The notes under the pieces were generated by a model, which saw only the letters and a list, made by a program, of their open reading frames with translations, had not been told where the DNA came from and did no database searches. A stretch of DNA of 16,520 nucleotides from Treponema sp. (GTDB taxonomy: Bacteria; Spirochaetota; Spirochaetia; Treponematales; Treponemataceae): assembly GCA_016297415.1 (NCBI GenBank), contig JAEDGQ010000040.1:1-16520 (forward strand), read 5' to 3'. The position numbers and the translations under genes are program-made. Below are positions 7,690-14,728 of this stretch, in pieces; positions within the stretch are counted from its first letter, which is position 1, and every line of letters begins with the position of its first letter.

Positions 7690-10371
7690 ATGAAAAAGTA
7701 TTTACATCTTATAGTTCCATTTGGAGCCGTTGTTCTTTGTTCTCTTCTTGTTTTTACAACAGCGGATAAAAAAATTGCGGATTTGTTTCAGCGCCCGCTA
7801 AAATCAACAGAAGAAAATCGTTCAGTATTAATGATAAATATTGATGATGCCTCTGTTGATGAAATTGGTACATGGCCATTAAGCCGTGATGTATATGCGA
7901 AAACATTAGTTGTTCTTAAAGAACTTGGTGCAGCCAGTACAATATTCGACTTAAGTTTTACAGACAAAAGTCCTTCAAAGTTTGATGAAAAGTATGTAAA
8001 AAAACAGCTACCGGCTTTAATCAGAAATGATTTTTTAAGGCTGAGAGAAAGGGAACTTTCTGTAAGTGAGGCAGAATATAATGTCCTTGAAAATGTAGAT
8101 AAAGCTGTAATTGATGCAGACGAAAATCTTGGACAGTCCCTGAAGTTTGGACAGACTGCAACTCTGGCTATTACGCTTGTTGATTATGATACCTTTCTTA
8201 CAGAAGATGAAAAATCTATTCTTCTTGAAAAAGGTGTCCTTTCTCATATTGAAGTGGACAATGATTCTGTTACTCCAGAATACGTTTCGATTATGCCTGC
8301 CGTTGATAAGCTTATGATTAATTCATTTAACACAGGCTTTGTAAATGCAGATGTTGATTCTGACGGATATCTTCGCCGTCTTCATCTGGTTTTAAAATAC
8401 GATGGAAAGTATTATGGACAGCTTGTTCTTTCATCTATTCTTACACACTACGGAAATCCAAAAGTAAGAATTGCCAATGATGCTATTACATTGATTGATG
8501 CAGTAATTGAAAGAGATGAAGAGGGAAATGCTGTTAAAAAACAGAATATCAGAATTCCTCGTGGGGAAGATGGTCGTGTAATTATTAAGTATCCAAAGAA
8601 TGTGTATAACAAATACAATCAGATTTCTCTCTGGCAGATTTATCGTATTCGTCTTCTGGAAAATACACTTGCTGATCAGATGAAAGATATGGATTCTCAC
8701 GGACTATTCAGCTTTACGGAAGATAATCCATACGAATACTGGAAAATGGCAGCTGATGTTGAAGCAGCCCTACATGATGGAGAAGATCCTGATTATGGAA
8801 TCACTTATGAAGATTATGGTGCATTAAAGCAGATAATGATTGAGACCATGACATACTGTGTGTCTGATGAATATAGAAACATCCTTTTAAATAATGCAGG
8901 GGCTGATGTTGCTGACTATATTAACGAAGCAATTGCGGCTGCTGATGATACTTTGAAGCAGTATGTTGATTCAAGAGAAAAAATGTCTAAGCGTGTTGTT
9001 AACGCAAACTGTATTCTTGGTACAACAGCTACATCTACAACTGACTGGGGAATTACACAGTACGAGGAACATTATCCAAATCCTGGAGTTCACTATGCTC
9101 TTGCAAACATGCTTTTGAGCCGGGACTTTGTTGATGATTCACCTGCATGGATTTCGATTCTGATTGCCTTTGTGCTTTGTTTTGGTTACAGTCTTGTTTC
9201 TAAAAAAATAAAAGGCACAGGAAGACAGATTGTTTGCGGAATTATCTCATTAATTCTCAGTGTTCTGTTACTTCTTCTGTTCTTTATTCTTACAAGAAAA
9301 TATATTGGAACTGTAGTCCCAGTACTTTCTGTACTTCTTACATTTGTAATTACAACTGTATTTGGATTCCTTACAGCATCAAATGATAAAAAATTCATTA
9401 CAAATGCTTTCTCTCAGTGTCTTTCAAAAGAAGTAGTTAATGAAATCGTTGCTAACCCATCAAGTTTTAAACTGGGTGGACAGCGTCTGGAAATGACAGC
9501 TATCTTTACTGATATTCAGAAATTTTCAGAATTCTCTGAACTTCTTTCCGCAAGTCAGCTGGTTGCACTTTTAAATTATTACCTTACAAAAATGTCAGAC
9601 ATCATTATGGATGAACGGGGAACTGTAGATAAATATGAAGGTGATGCCATTATTGCCCTTGTTGGTGCTCCTGTAAAAATGGATGATCACGGTGAACGGG
9701 CTGTTGCTGCTGCCTTAAAAATGAAAGCTGCTGAAGAAGTAATGAATAATGAAATCCTTCAGTTTGCTTCTGGTGAAAAGCCGGTTGACATGGATCAGGA
9801 TCTTTATGATGCCTTTAAGATTATGGTTCAGAATAACCGTAAAATCTTTACCCGTATCGGTCTTAACTCAGGTGAAATGATTGCAGGATATATGGGCAGT
9901 GAAAACAAAAAGAATTACACAATGATGGGAAATAACGTAAATCTTGCAAGCCGTCTTGAAGGTGTAAATAAACAGTATTCTACAGGCGGCATTCTGATGA
10001 GTGAAGCTACAAGAAATCTTCTTGGAGACCGCTTTGTTGTTCGCCGTCTTGACCGTGTAAGAGTTGTAAATGTAAATACGCCTATCCGTCTTTACGAACC
10101 ATTATGTGAAAAAGCTGATGCAGACGAAAAGATTCTCAAGTATACAGAGGACTGGGAAAAAACAATGGATATTTTTGAAGCTAAAGAGTATGACAAAGCT
10201 CTTGAATGCTTTAAGAAACTTGCTGCTGAAAAACCATCAGATAAAACAGCTGCATACTATATCAGTCTTCTGGAAAATTTCTTCTGTAAAGGAAAATACC
10301 CGGTTGAGCAGGATGGAGTGGGAGTTGAATACATGAGGGAAGACGGTGTATTCAAACTTCTTCAGAAATAA
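7690..10371 (+). CDS. CHASE2-domain class III adenylate cyclase with TPR-like tail
   Basis: An 893-residue membrane protein predicted to make cAMP from ATP. Domain order: TM helix 5-24; extracytoplasmic CHASE2 sensor about 40-480, with NIDDASVDEIGTWPLSR near its start, a charged insert about 330-430, and the typical end HYALANMLLSRDF; three TM helices at about 486-504, 513-533 and 539-561; cyclase domain 598-805; and a TPR-like tail about 818-865. Metal-binding aspartates are Asp608 (FTDIQKFS) and Asp652 (KYEGDAI). Lys648 is at the adenine-selecting position and Thr744 (YTMMGNN) occupies the second, a common bacterial Lys/Thr pair. Transition-state Asn751 and Arg755 (NLASR) are present, so the catalytic set is complete for a homodimer. 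It lies downstream of a FecR-like secreted protein gene. ATP rather than GTP specificity is inferred from Lys648. Confidence 0.92.
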   Translation: MKKYLHLIVPFGAVVLCSLLVFTTADKKIADLFQRPLKSTEENRSVLMINIDDASVDEIGTWPLSRDVYAKTLVVLKELGAASTIFDLSFTDKSPSKFDEKYVKKQLPALIRNDFLRLRERELSVSEAEYNVLENVDKAVIDADENLGQSLKFGQTATLAITLVDYDTFLTEDEKSILLEKGVLSHIEVDNDSVTPEYVSIMPAVDKLMINSFNTGFVNADVDSDGYLRRLHLVLKYDGKYYGQLVLSSILTHYGNPKVRIANDAITLIDAVIERDEEGNAVKKQNIRIPRGEDGRVIIKYPKNVYNKYNQISLWQIYRIRLLENTLADQMKDMDSHGLFSFTEDNPYEYWKMAADVEAALHDGEDPDYGITYEDYGALKQIMIETMTYCVSDEYRNILLNNAGADVADYINEAIAAADDTLKQYVDSREKMSKRVVNANCILGTTATSTTDWGITQYEEHYPNPGVHYALANMLLSRDFVDDSPAWISILIAFVLCFGYSLVSKKIKGTGRQIVCGIISLILSVLLLLLFFILTRKYIGTVVPVLSVLLTFVITTVFGFLTASNDKKFITNAFSQCLSKEVVNEIVANPSSFKLGGQRLEMTAIFTDIQKFSEFSELLSASQLVALLNYYLTKMSDIIMDERGTVDKYEGDAIIALVGAPVKMDDHGERAVAAALKMKAAEEVMNNEILQFASGEKPVDMDQDLYDAFKIMVQNNRKIFTRIGLNSGEMIAGYMGSENKKNYTMMGNNVNLASRLEGVNKQYSTGGILMSEATRNLLGDRFVVRRLDRVRVVNVNTPIRLYEPLCEKADADEKILKYTEDWEKTMDIFEAKEYDKALECFKKLAAEKPSDKTAAYYISLLENFFCKGKYPVEQDGVGVEYMREDGVFKLLQK

Positions 10372-10389
10372 AAAAACAGGGGTATTGAT

Positions 10390-10500
10390 AAAAAAGGGAG
10401 GATGTCCAATAAGTAATGACTGTAGCGGTCATTGAGCCCTTCGACAAGCTCAACCACCGCAAGTTGAAGTTTTTGGTCATCCCCGCTTCAGTCTTTTTTT
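10390..10500. terminator. Bidirectional repeat-derived terminator between convergent genes
   Basis: Outer arms GGGAGGATGTCCAA (10396-10409) and TTGGTCATCCCC (10473-10484) pair with one mismatch and a bulge. On the plus strand a T run follows (10493-10501), and on the minus strand the A run 10390-10395 reads as TTTTTT. It can therefore stop both the cyclase transcript and the minus-strand ompA operon. The structure is formed by repeat copy 3. Confidence 0.55.
10403..10479 (+). repeat. Deleted copy of the dispersed repeat (copy 3, 77 bp)
   Basis: Matches copy 2 at 75 of 77 positions once 55 bp are removed. The first 43 bases equal 7465-7507 and the rest equals 7563-7596 except for two substitutions near the right end (10469 and 10477). 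The join falls exactly on TTCGAC, which occurs at 7502 and 7557 in copy 2, 55 bp apart. The junction still forms a hairpin, TTGAGC/GCTCAA. The substitution at 10477 breaks one pair of the terminal inverted repeat. Confidence 0.85.
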
Positions 10501-11837
10501 TAATTTGTTTTTATGTATGTCTGTTTTGGACGGGCTGTAATAATTACGCGTCTGTTCAATGCTCGTCCTTCATCTGTGGCATTTGAAGCTATTGGCTGTG
10601 TTCCACCGTAACCACGATAACTGAAAATATCTGGATCAAGACCGTATTTTACCAGTTCCCTGATGATTGTCTGTGTACGCTGTATGCTAAGACGCATCTG
10701 TCCTTCCGGCTTGTTTACATCGGCTGTGTGTCCTTCAACAAGAATTGTGTAAGAATTGTCTGCATTAATAGTTTTAAGCCCTTCAGCCAGCTCTTTGATT
10801 TTTTTCAATTCACTTGTTAAAAGTTCAGGACTGTCAGCAACAAATTTAAGGTCATACAGAATCTGAATACCATGTGGACCGTCTTTAATAATGGGACCTT
10901 CTTCATTTTTGAAGAAATAGGATTTTAATTCTCTGATTGCTGCATAATACTGAGGACCTTTTTCTGGAACTGCTACTTTTGAAATAAGTTTTTCCTTATC
11001 AAGAAGAACTACGATTTTTCCGGCTTTAAGAAGTTCAAGATTTTCAGGAACAGAAAGAATTTTCAGGGCATCGGCTCTGGAAATAACAGGGTCTGTTCTG
11101 TAACGGCCATAAACTTTTCTGGCGCTTATATGAAGAGGGTCATTTCCGATTTTATCTTCGTATCTTGAGTAATCATCAGACCAGTCAAAGTGAACCATGC
11201 CGTTTTTCTTTGTTACTTCTGGATCACACATATTTTTTTCAAAAATAAGGTTCATGTTTTCATCCCAGATTTCAGGAAAAAAACATGGATTTACATCATC
11301 TTCAACAAATTCACCGTGTACAGGAAGTTTTCCTCTGGCATCAATAATAATTCCTGTATATGTGCGGCTTGGAGTTATTTCTACAGGTTTTGGATTTTTA
11401 TATGGATATTTATGACGAACCATTTTTGAACTTATGTTCAGGGTATTGATTGTATGAACTATCTTGAGAGTTGAAGTTTCATTAACAAAAACACCAGGAG
11501 TTTTAGCACCTCTGTCTACAATCTGTGTAATTTCTTCAAGAGTAAGGTCATCCTGAAGAACAAGGTCAGCAAGAACTGTGTCCGAATCTACACAAAGAGA
11601 AAGTAAAGGATCTTTTACCAGGTCTGGAAGTTCTGTGTTGATTTTATTGACAGCTGTCATTTTTCCAGATGGCATAAAAATACCGGCTTTATCCATATCC
11701 AGCATTACAGAGGAAGTGAATTTATTCTTTGTCCAGTCGATTGTACTTTCTGATTTTAATTCTCCCTTTTCAGCAAAAACAGCAGGTACGGAGAGAAAAA
11801 CTAGAGCCCATGCAAAAGCAAAAAATGATTTCTTCAT
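10500..11837 (-). CDS. OmpA-domain envelope protein (Tp0624-like architecture)
   Basis: A 445-residue exported protein with a signal peptide ending at AVFA (about 22). The N-terminal region (about 25-150) is uncharacterised. A middle segment beginning TYTGIIIDARGKLPV (159-173) resembles the LPP20-type fold. Residues about 323-436 are an OmpA/MotB C-terminal domain: VEGHTADV (367-374), LSIQR (383-387), YRGYGGTQPI (407-416), GRALNRRV (424-431). This order matches my recollection of T. pallidum Tp0624. At the aspartate that normally contacts diaminopimelate (GHTD), the equal-length alignment places Ala372, while Arg387 is kept. It is the last gene of a minus-strand operon, 21 bases after the lytic transglycosylase. 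No strong Shine-Dalgarno is seen. It probably binds or organises peptidoglycan in the periplasm. Confidence 0.85.
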   Translation of the reverse strand: MKKSFFAFAWALVFLSVPAVFAEKGELKSESTIDWTKNKFTSSVMLDMDKAGIFMPSGKMTAVNKINTELPDLVKDPLLSLCVDSDTVLADLVLQDDLTLEEITQIVDRGAKTPGVFVNETSTLKIVHTINTLNISSKMVRHKYPYKNPKPVEITPSRTYTGIIIDARGKLPVHGEFVEDDVNPCFFPEIWDENMNLIFEKNMCDPEVTKKNGMVHFDWSDDYSRYEDKIGNDPLHISARKVYGRYRTDPVISRADALKILSVPENLELLKAGKIVVLLDKEKLISKVAVPEKGPQYYAAIRELKSYFFKNEEGPIIKDGPHGIQILYDLKFVADSPELLTSELKKIKELAEGLKTINADNSYTILVEGHTADVNKPEGQMRLSIQRTQTIIRELVKYGLDPDIFSYRGYGGTQPIASNATDEGRALNRRVIITARPKQTYIKTN

Positions 11838-11858
11838 ACTTTGATTTTCGGCATAACT

Positions 11859-12926
11859 TTATTGTACATAAAGAGTTTTTCCAATTGAAAGAGTATCCTT
11901 TTCTGACATTCCGTTTAATGTACGCAGAGTACTTACACTTACATTGTATTTGCGTGAAATGGACCACAAAGTTTCTCCCTGCTGAACTGTATGAGTAATA
12001 GGGGGCTTTTCTGTACCTTGTTTTTTCAGGTTTGCAAGGGCAATAACTGCACTTTCCTTCATGCCGGAAGGAAGCCGGAGAGTGTAGGCTGATGGTGGAG
12101 TGCAGCCCTTAAGAAGAGCAGGGTTAAGATACAAAAGAATAGACGGGTCCATTTTCATTTCCTGGGAAAGACAGTCAAGATATACCTGGGTTTTTATTTC
12201 AAGATAATCAAACTGGGAAAAGAAAGGTGATTCTGTTTCTGCTGGAAGACTAAGACCGTATAATTCGCTATTTTCACAAAGCTGGCAGATGGCCAGAAGT
12301 TTAGGAATATACTGAACACTCTGATCCCGTAAAAGCCCCTTTTCAGCTATATACCAGAAATTTTTCTGTGGAGATTCTTTTAGTGTTTTTTTCATAGCTC
12401 CGGCTCCGCAGTTGTAGGCAGCTATTGCAATGGGCCAGTCTTTGAAAGTTTTGTAATTTTCCTGAAGTTTTGAAAGGGCTGCATCTGTACTTTTCCATGG
12501 GTCGTAGCGCTGGTCTTCCCATTCTGTTTTTTTCAGAAGTCCTGCAATGGAGTTGTCCATGAATTGCCATAAACCTTTTGCACCGCTTCTGCTTACGGCT
12601 TTAGGATTGAATTCGCTTTCTACAAAAGGCAGGTATTCCAGAGCTGGAGGCATATTTCTTTTTTTTAATTCCTGGCGGATGTAAAGTCTGTAAGCTTCAC
12701 CTCCCTCAAGAACATCATAAAGCTGCTGGCGGCCGAAATTTTTTGTGTACTGGTCAATGTATTTTTGAATCTGGTTTTGAGCATATTCAGACTGAGGAAC
12801 AGTAATACCGCCTATTTTTGTCAGTACAGGGGTTTCCTTAGTTTGAGGATAAATGGTGAAAGGCAGAAATAAAACTGCTGATAAGAGAAGTAAAAATCTG
12901 ACAGTATAAAGCCTTTTGTTAGTCAC
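11859..12926 (-). CDS. MltD-like lytic transglycosylase with LysM
   Basis: A 355-residue murein hydrolase predicted to cleave the MurNAc-GlcNAc bond, forming 1,6-anhydro ends. An N-terminal hydrophobic segment (about 10-27) exports or anchors it. The SLT fold spans about 80-240: the catalytic Glu103 lies in EYLPFVESEFNP, followed by AKGLWQFM (116-123) and AYNCGAGAMKK (170-180, the AYNAGPG motif with variations). One LysM domain closes the protein (about 310-355, HTVQQGETLWSISRKYNVS), binding glycan strands. The order matches MltD, though with a single LysM. It lies 11 bases after the upstream lipoprotein gene and 21 before the OmpA-domain gene, so one operon is very likely. No anchoring lipobox is evident. 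Confidence 0.92.
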   Translation of the reverse strand: MTNKRLYTVRFLLLLSAVLFLPFTIYPQTKETPVLTKIGGITVPQSEYAQNQIQKYIDQYTKNFGRQQLYDVLEGGEAYRLYIRQELKKRNMPPALEYLPFVESEFNPKAVSRSGAKGLWQFMDNSIAGLLKKTEWEDQRYDPWKSTDAALSKLQENYKTFKDWPIAIAAYNCGAGAMKKTLKESPQKNFWYIAEKGLLRDQSVQYIPKLLAICQLCENSELYGLSLPAETESPFFSQFDYLEIKTQVYLDCLSQEMKMDPSILLYLNPALLKGCTPPSAYTLRLPSGMKESAVIALANLKKQGTEKPPITHTVQQGETLWSISRKYNVSVSTLRTLNGMSEKDTLSIGKTLYVQ

Positions 12927-12937
12927 GGGAATTTAAA

Positions 12938-13969
12938 TTAGAGCTTTTCGCCGAAGTAAATACCGGCCCATTCCCAGCGTCCATGAATTTCCGGATCAGC
13001 AGGAAAGTTTACTTTTCTGAAGTAGAGATACCATACAGGCATGTAAGGACTCCATCCTGTTGAACGGAGATATGCTTCGTTTGGATTTGAAGTTTCATCA
13101 AGTTTTTCGTTGTAACGGATTCTCTGACCTCTCATAAAACCTCTCATAGAAAAGTTTTCAAGGGCATTTGCATCAGATTCACTTGATTTCCAGCTCATGG
13201 CAAAGAAATTTACTTTTGAACGGTATTTGTCCAGGGAACGCCAGTCATATTGTCTGATTGCTTTTTTTACAGCTGTTTCAAGAGAGCTTAAAGAATCAAA
13301 GGTCCAGTCTTTTTCTGACTGAGAAAAATCATTCATTTTGCGGGCAGTTGAATAAGCATCTGGAATACCAGGAATCTGAATAGTAGAGGCGTCAGGCTGG
13401 TTCAGGAACATAGAATAAGAGCGGAGTGCCTGTTTGAATTCACCTTCTTTTTCGTATTCAAGGGCAAGACGAACATACATTTCTGTAATGCTTACGGAAG
13501 AAGGAAATCTGCTTACCAGCTGGTTAAAGTAAGAAATTTTATTTGTTGAATTCTGGCTGATTTGAATAAGATGCTGAAGACATTCAAAATGAATTGACTG
13601 TCCTTTTGAAAGAAGAAGATCAGGATAATTTTTGAGGATTCTGTCGTAATAATATTCAGCTACAGGTTCTGCTCCGTTTTCGAGATAGATGTTAGCAACT
13701 GTTCTGAGCCAGTATGCGTTGTAAATATCATCAGGATGTTTTTCGACCCAGTCTGTTAAAAACAGAATCATTTCGTTGTCCTGTTTGTTTGCATGCTGAA
13801 TGGCTGCAATACTGTTGATTACTGCATAACGGGATGGGGCAGACAGATTTTCATCTTTTAAAAGAGAGTGAAGCTGGGTAAGAGCTGCCTGATCTTTTGA
13901 TTTATTACATGAAAAAAAGAATGCAGAGGAAAGTACTGACAATGCAAAAAAACAAGCTTTAATCTTCAT
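12938..13969 (-). CDS. TPR-like lipoprotein, first gene of the peptidoglycan operon
   Basis: A 343-residue predicted lipoprotein whose signal peptide ends FFFSC, giving lipidated Cys21. Residues about 28-200 are helical repeats of TPR type: paired helices with NAYWLRTVANIYLENGAEPVAEYYYDRILKNYP (about 82-115, read as helix-turn-helix) and LALEYEKEGEFKQALRSYSMFL further on. The C-terminal part is Trp/Tyr-rich (SPYMPVWYLYFRKVNF, GRWEWAGIYFGEKL) and is not recognised. Its stop is 11 bases before the lytic transglycosylase start. A role as adaptor for the transglycosylase or OmpA-like partner, like other TPR lipoproteins that dock murein hydrolases, is inference. Confidence 0.78.
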   Translation of the reverse strand: MKIKACFFALSVLSSAFFFSCNKSKDQAALTQLHSLLKDENLSAPSRYAVINSIAAIQHANKQDNEMILFLTDWVEKHPDDIYNAYWLRTVANIYLENGAEPVAEYYYDRILKNYPDLLLSKGQSIHFECLQHLIQISQNSTNKISYFNQLVSRFPSSVSITEMYVRLALEYEKEGEFKQALRSYSMFLNQPDASTIQIPGIPDAYSTARKMNDFSQSEKDWTFDSLSSLETAVKKAIRQYDWRSLDKYRSKVNFFAMSWKSSESDANALENFSMRGFMRGQRIRYNEKLDETSNPNEAYLRSTGWSPYMPVWYLYFRKVNFPADPEIHGRWEWAGIYFGEKL

Positions 13970-14074
13970 ATTTAAACTGTAGCAAACTTAATATGGTCTT
14001 TGCAAGAGGGCATTTTTTAGTATATTTTATATGTTGGAGTTTTTGGAAACTACTAAAATTTTCAGCAGGTTATT
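13970..14074. promoter_or_regulatory. Divergent intergenic promoter region
   Basis: 105 bases separate two diverging operons, so both need promoters here. The plus strand has TATATT at 14021-14026 and a nearby TTTTATAT stretch as -10 candidates. The minus strand has CATATT (13995 to 13990). TTGCAA at 14000-14005 is palindromic and could act in either direction, but spacings are not ideal for either. Neither flanking gene has a strong Shine-Dalgarno. Exact promoters cannot be fixed by eye. Confidence 0.35.
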
Positions 14075-14728
14075 ATGAGAAAATTAACAACAGCAACAGT
14101 GAATATGATTCTGGCACTTGGTGTCAGCTGCATTCTTGTAGGACTTCTCTTTTTTGTTAAAATGGACATTGACGGCATTGTAGAACTGCAGACCTGGCCT
14201 TTGATTATGACAGTTTCTGGTGCCGTTGTATTTTATCTTTCTCTTACTGTCTTTAAGCTTCCTTTTCTGTTTTTTGCAGGAATATTTAATGTTTTGACAG
14301 GAACTCTTTTTCTTTTTGTAACTTCAAGAAAATTGAAGTATGGTATTCCTGAGCTTTGGCCTGCTTCTATCGAAATAGCAGCTCTCTGTCTTCTCTTTAC
14401 AGGTTTTGCAAAAGAAAAAAAAATAAAGACAGCTTTTGGAGTTCCATCTCTTTCTCTTGCTGTTATGGGAGCTTTGTTCCTTCTCTTTTCACTTGATATT
14501 ATTAAAACTCCTTTCTCAGTTTTTATTTCATACTGGTGGCCTCTTTTTTTAGCAGGACTTGGTGCTTTGGTTGTTGTGATTTTCCTTCTCCAGCAGAATC
14601 CTGTTACAGACAGTCATTTTCCTTACGAAAAAGATGAAAGTGACAAAGAGGCAGATACAATTGGTGAAATTGAAAAACTGTCAGATGGTACTGTTTACGA
14701 AAGAAAAACTCAGGTCAAAAACAAGTAA
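14075..14728 (+). CDS. Six-helix LiaF/DUF5668-like membrane protein
   Basis: A 217-residue integral membrane protein with six hydrophobic helices (about 9-28, 40-60, 62-83, 97-112, 122-143, 151-172). A charged cytosolic-type tail of about 45 residues follows (EKDESDKEADTIGEIEKL). The helices carry a recurring Trp-Pro opening: TWPLIM (40), LWPASIE (94) and WWPLFLA (154). This is typical of the LiaF/DUF5668-type TM domain and suggests three helix-pair repeats. LiaF-type proteins modulate envelope-stress signalling in Firmicutes, but no LiaRS-like kinase is present here, so function is open. Its stop overlaps the next start in TAATG, implying translational coupling with the TPR lipoprotein. The start has only a weak upstream GCAGG. 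Confidence 0.75.
   Translation: MRKLTTATVNMILALGVSCILVGLLFFVKMDIDGIVELQTWPLIMTVSGAVVFYLSLTVFKLPFLFFAGIFNVLTGTLFLFVTSRKLKYGIPELWPASIEIAALCLLFTGFAKEKKIKTAFGVPSLSLAVMGALFLLFSLDIIKTPFSVFISYWWPLFLAGLGALVVVIFLLQQNPVTDSHFPYEKDESDKEADTIGEIEKLSDGTVYERKTQVKNK

Noticed and set aside
1..10480. Repeat copies as remnants of an insertion sequence
   Set aside because: No transposase fragment is seen in any frame near them and they are only 77-132 bp, so a non-autonomous palindromic element fits better.
11190..11429. Plus-strand frames opposite the OmpA-domain gene
   Set aside because: These are antisense shadows without ribosome binding sites inside a well-supported gene.
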